In this document: positions 24,732 through 32,981 of the stretch, one piece after another
How positions within the stretch are numbered: the first letter of the stretch is position 1
How the letters are laid out: each line of letters opens with the position of its first letter
NCBI RefSeq assembly: GCF_000348925.1
Contig: NZ_AODQ01000026.1
Coordinates: 1-43,601 of the forward strand
From: Cesiribacter andamanensis AMV16
GTDB taxonomy: Bacteria; Bacteroidota; Bacteroidia; Cytophagales; Cyclobacteriaceae
Reading direction: 5' to 3'
Length of the DNA: 43,601 bases
Notes under the pieces: generated by a model
Databases searched by the model: none
Told to the model about the DNA's origin: nothing
The model's input: the letters and a program-made list of their open reading frames with translations, nothing else
Program-made: the position numbers and the translations under genes

Positions 24732-25580
24732 CTAAAGTTGCACACGGGGAATATATCGGTATTTAGATTTTACAAACATAAAAATACCATAACAGATCAG
24801 GCCCAGCGCCACAGCGGCCAGCAGATAAGGGCCGCCGCTCATAGACAGGAAGTTGAGGGCCTCTCCGGTACCCCCGGCTTCGCTGGAATCAGACTGCATG
24901 GCTGCCTGTACCAGAAAATAGCCCAGAATAGCAAACACCACACCACGCGCTATATAGCCCATGCGGCCGGTTTTCATATAGACTTCATGCTCCTTATGGT
25001 TCATGTGCTGCTCATCTACATGCCCTTTAAACTTGCCGGTGATGCCCCGGTAAAGTTGGAAAATACCCTTGCCAATGACAATGGCCGCAAAGATTCCCAG
25101 CAGGATTTGTCCAAAGGGTTGCTCCAGCACTTTGGCAATCAGCAGCTGGCGTCCCTCGCCACCACTGCCACTACCGCTCCCAAGCTCGGGAATAAGCATG
25201 CGGGCAGCCGAAAAGGCAAAGAATAGATAGACCAGCCCGCTAAAGAAAAAGCCAGCCCGCTTAAACATGGCTTTGGCATCGGTACCCAGGCCATCGGGAT
25301 CCTTAAATGCCATGATCATGCGCCAAACCACATAGCCTAAGAGGCCAAGAATCACAATGCCCAGCAGGATCTGTCCAAAGGGCTGCTGCAAAATCCACTG
25401 GAAGGCGTTTTGCTGATCCCCAACCTTGCCCCCCTCGCCAAACACCGCCATGGCAGCCAGCAGACCAATCAGCAGATATACCAGACCCTTGGCTGCTATG
25501 CCCACCCGGGCGTAGGTATCAATCCATTTAGGGGTACGTTGTCGGGCAGAATGTGCCGCATGTCGAATAGTAGAGTTCAT
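24732..25580 (-). CDS. DUF1206 membrane protein
   Basis: A 282-residue inner-membrane protein with about six hydrophobic helices, arranged as three repeats of a two-helix unit. Each unit starts with a pattern like YARVGIAAKGLVYLLIG (residues 24-40), FKRAGFFFSGLVYLFFA and MGYIARGVVFAILGYFL. This is the DUF1206 arrangement. Short polar loops follow, including a Gly/Ser-rich one (LGSGSGSGGEG). The family has no known function; some members lie near stress genes. It is a lone gene that converges on the glycosyltransferase. Confidence 0.9.
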   Translation of the reverse strand: MNSTIRHAAHSARQRTPKWIDTYARVGIAAKGLVYLLIGLLAAMAVFGEGGKVGDQQNAFQWILQQPFGQILLGIVILGLLGYVVWRMIMAFKDPDGLGTDAKAMFKRAGFFFSGLVYLFFAFSAARMLIPELGSGSGSGGEGRQLLIAKVLEQPFGQILLGIFAAIVIGKGIFQLYRGITGKFKGHVDEQHMNHKEHEVYMKTGRMGYIARGVVFAILGYFLVQAAMQSDSSEAGGTGEALNFLSMSGGPYLLAAVALGLICYGIFMFVKSKYRYIPRVQL

Positions 25581-25716
25581 ATGCGTAGTCGTTATGTCAA
25601 AAAATAGTTGATTAAAAAAATTATCCTGTACTGCTCTACTTTTACGTAAGCTCCCCCTGTGAGTTACTGTAGGGCCTCTTGCCCCCTCTATCGCCCATAA
25701 AATCCTCTTTCAGATA

Positions 25717-25748
25717 GTTGGCCTACAGAAGCGCATTTTATACCTTTA
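25717..25748 (+). promoter_or_regulatory. Putative promoter of the Xaa-Pro aminopeptidase gene
   Basis: GTTG at 25717-25720, a 20-base spacer, then TACCTTTA at 25741-25748, a close fit to the Bacteroidota TTTG/TAnnTTTG pattern. Transcription would start around 25755, about 20 bases before the ATG at 25774. Confidence 0.4.
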
Positions 25749-25773
25749 ACGTTTTGGAGAAAACACCCCTGCT

Positions 25774-27063
25774 ATGCGCTATTTTCCTATCAATAACGAG
25801 CTTTTTAGTAAGAACCGTAAAAAGCTGGCCGCTCAGCTCAAACCCCGGAGCATGGCCATTTTTCATTCCAATGACATCATGCCCACCAGTGCCGATGGCA
25901 CCATGCCCTTTCGGCAGGCAACCGATATCTTCTACCTTTCCGGCATAGACCAGGAAGAAAGCATTCTGCTGCTCTTTCCCGAGCATCCCGATCCCAAGTA
26001 CCGGGAGGTGCTCTTTCTGCGGGAAACCTCAGAGCTGATCGCCATCTGGGAGGGCCACAAATACACCAAAGAAGAGGCTACCCAAACTTCAGGCATAAAG
26101 ACCGTGCTCTGGCTGCAGGAATTTGAACCCCTGCTCAATAGCCTGATGACGGAGGCCGAACGAGTATACCTGAACTCAAACGAGCACCTGCGCAACAGCT
26201 CCCTCACCCAGACCCGGGAGATGCGCTTTACCAAATGGTGCCAGGAGCGCTACCCCTTGCACAAATGGGAGCGGGCCGCCCCGCTGATGCACCAGCTTAG
26301 GGCCGTAAAGGAAGAAGCGGAGATAGAGCTGCTGCAGACTGCCTGCGACATTACCGAAAAGGGATTTCGCCGGGTGCTGAAGTTTGTGAAGCCGGGCGTC
26401 ATGGAGTATGAGGTAGAGGCTGAGTACATTCATGAATTCCTGCGCAACCGCAGCAACGGATTTGGCTATACCCCCATTATTGCCAGCGGCGCCAATGCCA
26501 ATGTGCTGCACTATATCGAAAACAGCCAGGAGTGCCGGGCCGGCGAGCTGTTGCTGATGGACGTAGGTGCCAGCTATGCCAACTACAATGCCGACATGAC
26601 CCGCACCATACCCGTAAGCGGCCGCTTTACCGACCGCCAGCGGCAGGTGTACAATGCCGTATTGCATGTAAAGCGCGAAGCCATGAAGCTGCTGCGCCCG
26701 GGCAACAGCATCCCCGAGTACCACAAGCAAGTGGGCGAGATCATGACCGAGCAGCTGCTGAAGCTGGGCCTGCTGAGCCGGGAAGAGGTTCAAAATCAAG
26801 CCGAGGATAAACCCGCCTACAAAAAATACTTCATGCATGGCACCAGCCACCACCTGGGCCTGGATGTGCATGATTATGGCCGCGTTTGGCGCAAATTTGA
26901 GCCGGGCATGGTCTTTACCGTAGAGCCGGGCATCTACATCCCGGCTGAAGGCATCGGCATCCGCCTGGAAAATGATGTGGTGATTCGGGAAGAAGGGGTC
27001 TTTGACCTGATGCGCAACATCCCCATTGAGGCAGATGAGATTGAAGAGTTGATGAATGCTTAA
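25774..27063 (+). CDS. pepP: Xaa-Pro aminopeptidase (aminopeptidase P, M24B)
   Basis: A 429-residue cytosolic enzyme that removes the N-terminal residue from peptides with Pro in position two. Residues 1-130 form the AMP_N domain. The pita-bread M24 domain follows with all metal ligands visible: MDVGASYANYNADMTRTIP (two Asp), HGTSHHLGLDVHD (His), VEPGIYIP (Glu) and RLENDVVI (Glu). Length is typical for the bacterial enzyme. It works in the same peptide-degradation context as the DPP-IV gene elsewhere in the window. It is followed within 10 bases by a terminator. Confidence 0.95.
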   Translation: MRYFPINNELFSKNRKKLAAQLKPRSMAIFHSNDIMPTSADGTMPFRQATDIFYLSGIDQEESILLLFPEHPDPKYREVLFLRETSELIAIWEGHKYTKEEATQTSGIKTVLWLQEFEPLLNSLMTEAERVYLNSNEHLRNSSLTQTREMRFTKWCQERYPLHKWERAAPLMHQLRAVKEEAEIELLQTACDITEKGFRRVLKFVKPGVMEYEVEAEYIHEFLRNRSNGFGYTPIIASGANANVLHYIENSQECRAGELLLMDVGASYANYNADMTRTIPVSGRFTDRQRQVYNAVLHVKREAMKLLRPGNSIPEYHKQVGEIMTEQLLKLGLLSREEVQNQAEDKPAYKKYFMHGTSHHLGLDVHDYGRVWRKFEPGMVFTVEPGIYIPAEGIGIRLENDVVIREEGVFDLMRNIPIEADEIEELMNA

Positions 27064-27069
27064 TAGGCT

Positions 27070-27105
27070 AAGCCCTCCCGCTGACGGAGGGCTTCTTTTT
27101 CTTTT
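27070..27105 (+). terminator. Intrinsic terminator of pepP
   Basis: AAGCCCTCC (27070-27078) pairs with GGAGGGCTT (27086-27094), then CTTTTTCTTTT. It lies just before the start of the following lipoprotein gene. Confidence 0.85.
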
Positions 27106-27127
27106 ACCCTCCTGGCTTCTGCTACCT

Positions 27128-27730
27128 ATGCGCTCTCCTACCCATGGTCTTTTTATACTGTTGCAGCTCATCATCGGATTGAGCATTATAGGCTGCTCGC
27201 CCATGACCAAAATACCTGCAGCCCTTGCTCCGAAAGAAGCAATTTCAATCCCCTTTTCTGTTACTGCTATCTCTTTACTGGATAGTCGCCCCGATACCGC
27301 CAGTGCCGAGATGAAATTGCCCCTGATTTCTGCCAGGCAAAGAGAATGGATCATAAAGCCAGGCATAACAGAATCGCAAAAGCAGCAGGCATTTCTGCAG
27401 ATACAAAATGCCAGTAGAGAAGACCGACTTCAGACACATGCCGTCCTGGAGATTCTGGATGGCTATTACAAGGTTGAGGGAAACAGCCATAGCGTAAGCG
27501 AGCATACCCACTTCAGGTGCAAGCTCCATCTCATTGATCCTGCTACTGGCAATACCTGGTTTGCCATAGCAGAAACCTCCTACGTTCACCAGACAATCAA
27601 TGCTACAGAAAAGCATGCCAAGATGTTATATGAGGCAACCATTCTTAAATGTGTGTCTGTAGCGCTTCAGTATCTGGCCGAAACTCCCCCTCCCCTTTGC
27701 CTCAGGGCGGGCTGTAGGCGTGGTGTTTAG
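27128..27730 (+). CDS. Putative lipoprotein, unknown function
   Basis: A 200-residue protein from the ATG at 27128; an in-frame ATG at 27056 lies inside pepP and before its terminator and is unlikely. The signal sequence MRSPTHGLFILLQLIIGLSIIGC has a lipobox (SIIGC). The mature part has alternating strands (AISIPFSVTAISLLDSRP, HTHFRCKLHLIDPATGNTWF) but no family I recognise. The 3' end is Pro/Arg-rich. GC content is lower than that of its neighbours, which may point to a distinct origin. Confidence 0.65.
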   Translation: MRSPTHGLFILLQLIIGLSIIGCSPMTKIPAALAPKEAISIPFSVTAISLLDSRPDTASAEMKLPLISARQREWIIKPGITESQKQQAFLQIQNASREDRLQTHAVLEILDGYYKVEGNSHSVSEHTHFRCKLHLIDPATGNTWFAIAETSYVHQTINATEKHAKMLYEATILKCVSVALQYLAETPPPLCLRAGCRRGV

Positions 27731-27914
27731 TAGCACAAAAGGGTACTCCAATCTTGTATTTTCTGTCTGTGAATATTCCAGATTATAAAAAAGAGGTAAT
27801 GCCTTGCAGCTAGGGCTGATCTTCTGCGTACATCCTCTTTAATCCCGTTTGCGTATACAGAACATGCAGCTAGCTTCTCCTGCAACATATTCCGTATTTT
27901 ACGTTTGGTTTCTG

Positions 27915-28679
27915 ATGAAGAAAATCTTACCCCTGCTTCTGCTGCTGACTGGCCTGGGCTATACTGCTGCCGCGCAACTTACCAGCCAGGCGTATGGCCA
28001 GCCCCTGCTGGTGCTAACTGAGCTAGATCCCGGCCTGCGGGTACCCGGCTCCGATGTGCCCTCCTTTGCCCTGTATGATTCGGGGCATATCATTTACCGG
28101 CAGCAGCAGAAAGGGGGTGTGCGCTACTACCAGACCCAGCTGGCACAGGAGCAGCTGCAGGAGCTGATCGGCAGCCTGGGCATCAGCAATGAGCTGCTGG
28201 AGTTGCCCCAGCCCCCCTCCCCTGTAAGCCGACGGCGCCCCCTACGCCAGACCGAACTTTACATTAACCTGGATACTACCGTGGTGAAGCAGGTAAGCGG
28301 AAACCTGCGCCAGGACGAGCGCGCCCGCAAAGCCGCCCCCCCGGCCTTCCTACGGGTGTACGACAAGCTGGTGGCCTATGCCGATGAGCAGGCGCTGGAA
28401 TGGGTTCCGGAAAAAATCGAAGTCCTGTTTACGGATGCGCTGAAACCGCCCAGGAAAACGCTGAAATGGCCGGCCCACTGGCCAACCCTAAAATCACCGG
28501 ATACTATCTGGCGGTCGGAGAAGCTCTACAGTGTGTACCTGGATAAAGCCCACTATGCAGAATTTTTAGAGCTGATGCAGCAGCTGGACGATAGCCAGGC
28601 GGTGGAAGTGAATGGTAAAACCTTTACGGTCAGCTACCGGCTGCCCTTTCCCAACATTGTGCAGACCAGCGCAGACTAA
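27915..28679 (+). CDS. Secreted protein of unknown function
   Basis: A 254-residue protein. The ATG at 27915 gives a clean signal peptide (MKKILPLLLLLTGLGYTAAAQ); an upstream in-frame ATG at 27849 adds 22 atypical residues. The mature protein contains VLTELDPGLRVPGSDVPSFALYDSGHIIYRQ, a pattern met in small secreted Bacteroidota proteins, and lacks membrane helices. I cannot assign a family or function. It appears monocistronic. Confidence 0.7.
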   Translation: MKKILPLLLLLTGLGYTAAAQLTSQAYGQPLLVLTELDPGLRVPGSDVPSFALYDSGHIIYRQQQKGGVRYYQTQLAQEQLQELIGSLGISNELLELPQPPSPVSRRRPLRQTELYINLDTTVVKQVSGNLRQDERARKAAPPAFLRVYDKLVAYADEQALEWVPEKIEVLFTDALKPPRKTLKWPAHWPTLKSPDTIWRSEKLYSVYLDKAHYAEFLELMQQLDDSQAVEVNGKTFTVSYRLPFPNIVQTSAD

Positions 28680-28984
28680 GCCTGGCTGGGGAAGTCCGGC
28701 TGGGGAAGCCCCCAGGACATTTCCTACTCCCGAAGAAGGCTGGCATAACAGCTTGCTTTAGACATGCTTGGACATGCAGAGGCGGCAGGTTGCTGCTGCC
28801 GGTCTCTCCCCCTGCTCTCTTCCCAAAACGCATGCGCTGCACCCCTGCCAGCGGGGCATGGGGTGTGTTTGGGCAAAGGCCTGCCTCCCGGGCGCTGGCA
28901 ACTGGTCCGGCAACACTGGCAAATAAGAGAGCCTCGGCTGTAGTCTACAGTCGAGGCAATCCTGTCATATAAGCGGGGGCTGCT
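28680..28984. repeat. Gene-free stretch with a near-perfect palindrome
   Basis: The main feature is GCCTCGGCTGTAG (28931-28943) opposite CTACAGTCGAGGC (28945-28957), a 13-bp inverted repeat with one mismatch around a single base. TCTCTTATTT follows on the minus strand, so it may end the DUF1328 transcript. Near 28681-28710 there are two copies of GGCTGGGGAAG. No convincing gene is seen on either strand. Confidence 0.6.
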
Positions 28985-29149
28985 TTAGCGCCCTCGTACC
29001 AAGTGCATGATTAGCGAAATTACCAGGAGTACTAAGAAAATGTAGAAAATGATCTTAGCAATGCCGGCTGCTCCTGCTGCGATACCGCCAAAACCTAGTA
29101 CGGCGGCAATCAGCGCAATAACAAGAAAAATTACAATCCAACGTAACAT
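28985..29149 (-). CDS. DUF1328 small membrane protein (YtjA-like)
   Basis: A 54-residue protein from the ATG at 29149 ([20 protein letters not shown]). Two hydrophobic helices are separated by a Gly/Ala-rich turn ([12 protein letters not shown]) and end HLVRGR, matching the DUF1328 family end to end. An upstream ATG at 29188 would add 13 residues not found in the family. Members are small inner-membrane proteins of unknown function, often induced by stress. Confidence 0.9.
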   Translation of the reverse strand: MLRWIVIFLVIALIAAVLGFGGIAAGAAGIAKIIFYIFLVLLVISLIMHLVRGR

Positions 29150-29202
29150 AGTTTTAAAAATTTGATTGAAAGATGTTCTATTAAGCATATTTCAACGCAA
29201 AA

Positions 29203-29249
29203 TGTTTTGGAGGGTTGTCGGCAGACCGTTCAGCAAGCCCTCCAAAACA
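29203..29249. repeat. 12-bp perfect inverted repeat between tsf and DUF1328
   Basis: TGTTTTGGAGGG (29203-29214) pairs perfectly with CCCTCCAAAACA (29238-29249) across 23 bases. It lies immediately beyond the tsf terminator, upstream of the DUF1328 gene. It may be a second terminator or a regulatory hairpin in the DUF1328 leader. Confidence 0.6.
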
Positions 29250-29254
29250 AGAAA

Positions 29255-29276
29255 AGCCCGACCTAACGATCGGGCT
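29255..29276 (-). terminator. Terminator of tsf
   Basis: AGCCCGA (29255-29261) pairs with TCGGGCT (29270-29276). On the minus strand the hairpin is followed by TTTTCTTGTTTT. Confidence 0.8.
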
Positions 29277-29301
29277 ATCAAAGAGTTAGCACATCAGCAA
29301 A

Positions 29302-30132
29302 TTAACCGATTTGCACGCGCTTAAACTTGGTAACCGTCATGCCCTTGTTCACAGAATCAAGGTACTTCTCTACTGTTAGGCTGTTGTCTTTCACAAACTG
29401 CTGCTCCAGCAGGGTGTTGTCTTTGTAGAACTTGTTGAGCTTGCCCTGGGCAATTTTATCGATCATGTTCTCGGGCTTGCCTTCGGCACGTACTTGGTCG
29501 CGGGCAATCTCCAGCTCCTTTTCAATGGTAGAGCTGTCTACGCCAGAGCGGTCTACGGCTACGGGATTCATGGCGGCAATTTGCATGGCCACATCCTTGC
29601 CGGCACCTTCGTAATCGCCGCCTACCGTGGTAAGAGCTACCATTACCCCCAGCTTGCCGTTGGAGTGAATATAGGGAACCACCTTTTCGCCGCTCATACG
29701 CTCATAGGCCAGAATGTCGATCTTCTCGCCGATCTTGCCCACCATTTCAGTGATTTTTTCTTCTACCGTGCGCCCATCGGCTGTCTTGGTCTGCTTCAGG
29801 TCCTGAGTAGTAGCCGGGCTGTTTTTAACGGCAGTTTCCAGAATCGCCTGGCCCAGTTGCTGAAAGTCGGCGTTTTTGCCTACGAAGTCTGTTTCGCAGC
29901 CCAGAGCAATAAGCACGCCTTCAGAAGCGTCGCCATTGGTTTGCACAAAAACAGCTCCCTCTGAGGTTTCACGGTCGGCGCGGCTGGCGGATACTTTCTG
30001 ACCTTTTTTACGCAGGATATCGATCGCTTGCTCAAAATCTCCGTTGGCTTCGGTGAGGGCTTTTTTGCAGTCCATCATACCGGCGCCAGTCATCTGGCGG
30101 AGCTTGTTCACATCTTGTGCGGTAATAGCCAT
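29302..30132 (-). CDS. tsf: Translation elongation factor Ts
   Basis: A 276-residue nucleotide-exchange factor that regenerates EF-Tu-GTP. The N-terminal UBA-like domain (VNKLRQMTGAGMMDCKKALTEANGD) is followed by the signature ETDFVGKN near residues 79-86 and the dimerisation core, ending LEQQFVKDNSLTVEKYL. It is the last gene of the rplM-rpsI-rpsB-tsf cluster. It is separated from rpsB by a strong hairpin and its own promoter, so it can be transcribed independently. Confidence 0.97.
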   Translation of the reverse strand: MAITAQDVNKLRQMTGAGMMDCKKALTEANGDFEQAIDILRKKGQKVSASRADRETSEGAVFVQTNGDASEGVLIALGCETDFVGKNADFQQLGQAILETAVKNSPATTQDLKQTKTADGRTVEEKITEMVGKIGEKIDILAYERMSGEKVVPYIHSNGKLGVMVALTTVGGDYEGAGKDVAMQIAAMNPVAVDRSGVDSSTIEKELEIARDQVRAEGKPENMIDKIAQGKLNKFYKDNTLLEQQFVKDNSLTVEKYLDSVNKGMTVTKFKRVQIG

Positions 30133-30164
30133 TATCTAGAATTTTTGGGTTGAAAAATGCAGTG

Positions 30165-30196
30165 CAAAGATAGTAAAAACAAAAATTGAACACCAA
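30165..30196 (-). promoter_or_regulatory. Promoter of tsf
   Basis: On the minus strand: TTGG (30196-30193), a 20-base spacer, then TATCTTTG (30172-30165), a full match to the Bacteroidota -7 box. Its spacer overlaps the rpsB terminator hairpin. Confidence 0.65.
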
Positions 30197-30220
30197 TTGG
30201 AATCAGTGTTCAATTTTTGT
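30179..30220 (-). terminator. Terminator or attenuator between rpsB and tsf
   Basis: ACAAAAATTGAACAC (30179-30193) pairs perfectly with GTGTTCAATTTTTGT (30206-30220) over a 12-base loop. A T-run lies at the base on the minus strand. It would stop or reduce read-through from rpsB. Confidence 0.85.
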
Positions 30221-30241
30221 AACAGATTGAGTATAGGATTG

Positions 30242-31018
30242 TTAAGATTCGGTTGTTGTTTCTTCCGCTTCGTCTAGGGCACGCTTCTCAGCTTCGCCTT
30301 CCTTCTGCTTGGTATCTTCCTTATCCTTTTTACGCTCCTGCAGACCTTCTTCAATAGCTCTGCCAAAGGCATGTACCAGCAGGCTGATTGATTTGAAGGC
30401 GTCGTCGTTGGCGGGGATAGGGTATTCTACCTGCGTAGGGTCAGAGTTTGTATCCACCAGCGCAAACACCGGAATGTTGAGTTTCTGAGCTTCTTTAACG
30501 GCAATATGCTCCCGCTTAATGTCTACCACAAACAGGGCAGCTGGCAGGCGGCTCTGGTCGGCAATACCGCCCAATACGCGCTCCAGTTTCTCGCGCTCGC
30601 GGCCGATCATCAGACGCTCGCGTTTCGCAAGATTTTTTACTGTCTGCTCATCCTTCATCATCTTATCCAGATTGGTCATCTTTTTAAGTGATTTGCGGAT
30701 GGTAGCAAAGTTGGTAAGCATACCACCTAACCAACGCTCAGTCACGAAAGGCATTTTAAGGCGTTCTGCCTCCTGCTTCACGATGTCTTGCGCCTGCTTC
30801 TTGGTGGCAACAAACATGATTTTTTTGCCTGAACGAACGATTTGTTTAACAGCGTTGGATGCTTCGTCAAGAGCTGCTAAGGTTTTGTTCAGGTCGATGA
30901 TATGGATACCGTTCTTCTCCATGAAGATGTACGGCGCCATTTTTGGGTCCCACTTTCTTGTTAAGTGTCCGAAGTGAACACCAGCATCCAGTAAGTCTTT
31001 ATAGGTAATTTCAGCCAT
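30242..31018 (-). CDS. rpsB: 30S ribosomal protein S2
   Basis: A 258-residue small-subunit protein. It has the typical start [32 protein letters not shown] and the motif [16 protein letters not shown]. The Asp-rich segment [12 protein letters not shown]-type appears as [23 protein letters not shown]. The C-terminal tail is rich in Lys/Glu, as in Bacteroidota. It starts 29 bases after rpsI, in the same transcript. Confidence 0.98.
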   Translation of the reverse strand: MAEITYKDLLDAGVHFGHLTRKWDPKMAPYIFMEKNGIHIIDLNKTLAALDEASNAVKQIVRSGKKIMFVATKKQAQDIVKQEAERLKMPFVTERWLGGMLTNFATIRKSLKKMTNLDKMMKDEQTVKNLAKRERLMIGREREKLERVLGGIADQSRLPAALFVVDIKREHIAVKEAQKLNIPVFALVDTNSDPTQVEYPIPANDDAFKSISLLVHAFGRAIEEGLQERKKDKEDTKQKEGEAEKRALDEAEETTTES

Positions 31019-31047
31019 TATAAATGATTACAAGAGATATATGAATA

Positions 31048-31428
31048 TTAGCGCTTGCTGAACTGGAATCTTCTGCGGGCTTTTCTGCGACCGTATTTCT
31101 TACGCTCCACCATACGGGGATCACGGGTCAGGAAGCCTTCTTTCTTCAGTTCAGGGCGGTTGTCGGCATCTGCCTCAACCAGTGCGCGGGCAATGGCCAT
31201 GCGAATGGCTTCTGCCTGGCCTTTAATGCCGCCGCCATCAACATTGATGTTGAGGTCGTAATTGCCTACCACCTCAATGGTGGAAAGGGGCTGCTTAACG
31301 ATGGTTTGGAGTACCTCTGTTGGGAAGTAGGTAGCCAAATCCCGCTCGTTAACAGTAATCTTACCGCTGCCGTCCTGCATGTACAGGCGGGCTACGGATG
31401 TCTTACGTCTACCGATGGTATTGATCAT
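31048..31428 (-). CDS. rpsI: 30S ribosomal protein S9
   Basis: A 126-residue protein from the ATG at 31428 (a TTG two codons upstream is also in frame). It begins [17 protein letters not shown], has the central [21 protein letters not shown], and ends [13 protein letters not shown], the C-terminal tail that contacts P-site tRNA. It follows rplM by 15 bases. Confidence 0.98.
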   Translation of the reverse strand: MINTIGRRKTSVARLYMQDGSGKITVNERDLATYFPTEVLQTIVKQPLSTIEVVGNYDLNINVDGGGIKGQAEAIRMAIARALVEADADNRPELKKEGFLTRDPRMVERKKYGRRKARRRFQFSKR

Positions 31429-31443
31429 GTCCAATCCTTACTC

Positions 31444-31890
31444 TTAAAGTAGTTTAATTTCTTTTGGCTGTTGGGCAGCATGCGGATGCTCGGCACCGCC
31501 GTATACAAATACGTTGCGGAAGATCTCACGACCCAGACGGGTGCGCGGCAGCATGCCTTTTACAGCTTTTTCTACAACCAATGCAGGGTTTTTGTCCATC
31601 AGCAGGCGAGGAGAGGCAAAGCGCTGTCCACCTGGGTACCCAGTGTGGCGAATGTACACCTTGTCTGTCATCTTCCGGCCGGTGAGCTTTACCTTCTCGG
31701 CATTGATAACGATTACGTTGTCACCGCAATCGACATGCGGAGTAAAGCCAGCCTTGTGCTTTCCCCGTGCGATTTTTGCGATCTGACTGGCCAAACGGCC
31801 CAGAACCTGGTCAGTAGCGTCAACTACCACCCACTCTTTCTGGACAGTCGCCTTGTTCAATGAAGCAGTTTTGTAACTAAGCGTATCCAC
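31444..31890 (-). CDS. rplM: 50S ribosomal protein L13
   Basis: A 148-residue large-subunit protein, first gene of the rplM-rpsI-rpsB-tsf cluster. Characteristic segments are WVVVDATDQVLGRLASQIAKIARGKHK, GDNVIVINAEKVKLTG, the HTGYPGG motif and VKGMLPRTRLGR. A short N-terminal extension (MDTLSYKTASLNKATVQK) is usual in Bacteroidota. It has a consensus promoter about 50 bases upstream. Confidence 0.98.
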   Translation of the reverse strand: MDTLSYKTASLNKATVQKEWVVVDATDQVLGRLASQIAKIARGKHKAGFTPHVDCGDNVIVINAEKVKLTGRKMTDKVYIRHTGYPGGQRFASPRLLMDKNPALVVEKAVKGMLPRTRLGREIFRNVFVYGGAEHPHAAQQPKEIKLL

Positions 31891-31937
31891 GTTTAGACGA
31901 TGGTTTGAAATAATACAACAACCCTAAAAAAGGGACA

Positions 31938-31969
31938 CAAAGATAGAAATTCCCTTTTGAATTTGCAAA
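31938..31969 (-). promoter_or_regulatory. Consensus Bacteroidota promoter of rplM
   Basis: On the minus strand: TTTG (31969-31966), 20 bases, then TATCTTTG (31945-31938). Both boxes match the consensus TTTG-N19-21-TAnnTTTG exactly, as expected for a ribosomal-protein operon. Transcription should start near 31931, giving a leader of about 40 bases. Confidence 0.85.
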
Positions 31970-32009
31970 TGTAGGCAATTTTTTGAAAATCACCTACTTG
32001 CCCCTCCTC

Positions 32010-32723
32010 CTATTGCCACCTGCTGAGCTGCTTTACAGCTACGGCAAAATCTTTGAAGTAGGGCGCTTCTACCTTAATCTCGCTGCCATCCAGGTCTGCA
32101 AAAATAAGCGAGTAGGCATGCAGGGCCACCCTGCGGATCAGGGGCAGCTCTTCGGTATGCTTCTTCAGGTTGTAGTTGCGCTTGATCTCGCTTAACAAAA
32201 GGGGCTTGCCGCCATAGGCCTCATCGCCGCTGATGGGTGCCCCAAGCGATTTCAGGTGAATGCGGATCTGGTGCTGGCGCCCGGTGATGGGGCGGCACTC
32301 TATAAGGGTATGGGCCCGGTAGGCCTCCAGGGTGGTAAACAGGGTTTCGGCCGGCTTGCCCTCCAGCTTGTTAATGGTCACCAGCCCGTTGTTCATCTGC
32401 AGAATGGGCAGCTCTACCCGCTCCTGCCGAAACTCGTGCAGGCCATCGGCAATGGCATGGTAGATCTTCTGCACCTGCCGCTTTTCAAACTGTATGGCCA
32501 GGTGACGGTAGGCCTCCGGTACTTTGGCAAAGGCTATACAGCCGCTGGTTTCCTTATCCAGCCGGTGGCAGGCCTGGGCATCGGGCACCAGCTCCCGCAC
32601 CCAGTCCAGCAGGTTGTTGGGATCGTTTCGATCGCTGAGCGTAGCCACAAAAGCGGGCTTGTTGAGCACCAGATAGTGCTCATTCTCAAAAAGTATAAGG
32701 TCCTTAAGGTGGGGCTGTTTCAT
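32010..32723 (-). CDS. RluA-family RNA pseudouridine synthase
   Basis: A 237-residue enzyme from the ATG at 32723 (MKQPHLKDLILFENEHYLVLNKP). It isomerises uridine in rRNA or tRNA. The catalytic motif is ACHRLDKETSG with D56, followed by the RluA-type RPITGRQHQIRIHLKSLGAPISGDEAYGG. There is no N-terminal S4 domain, so the length is that of the short RluA/TruC-like group. The target site cannot be told. It lies upstream of the ribosomal cluster on the same strand but rplM has its own promoter. Confidence 0.93.
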   Translation of the reverse strand: MKQPHLKDLILFENEHYLVLNKPAFVATLSDRNDPNNLLDWVRELVPDAQACHRLDKETSGCIAFAKVPEAYRHLAIQFEKRQVQKIYHAIADGLHEFRQERVELPILQMNNGLVTINKLEGKPAETLFTTLEAYRAHTLIECRPITGRQHQIRIHLKSLGAPISGDEAYGGKPLLLSEIKRNYNLKKHTEELPLIRRVALHAYSLIFADLDGSEIKVEAPYFKDFAVAVKQLSRWQ

Positions 32724-32793
32724 AGAGGGGCCAAAGTTGCAGCTTCTGCTTTTTAATACAAACAAGCTCCCCCTTTTTTGTTATATTTATATA

Positions 32794-32978
32794 GGTAAGG
32801 GGTATGAGGTATGGGGTACCTGCCTCGCCGGCAGGCGGGTGAGGCGGAGGCAGCCATTACCTTTTGTCTGGGGAAGCAGGCTTGAGGAGCTTCTGCTGCG
32901 CATGCTCCCCTTTGCGCACGGCGGCCTCTCCAACCCCTATACCTCGTACCTGATACCTCACACCCCATACCCCATACC
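32794..32978. repeat. Inverted heptad-repeat element 1
   Basis: Four in-phase heptads of type GGTATGR run rightwards at 32794-32821 (GGTAAGG, GGTATGA, GGTATGG, GGTACCT). Six run on the opposite strand at 32937-32978 (GGTATGG twice, GGTGTGA, GGTATCA, GGTACGA, GGTATAG). The arms enclose about 115 bp, which includes a small CCTGCC/GGCAGG hairpin. The right arm ends 3 bases before the start codon of the DUF1801 gene, so it forms that gene's entire immediate leader. Confidence 0.85.
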
Positions 32979-32981
32979 CCT

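Noticed and set aside
28790-28972. A 60-codon frame in the gap before DUF1328
   Set aside because: It has Ala/Pro/Arg-rich composition, no start signal and runs through the palindrome; no support for a gene.
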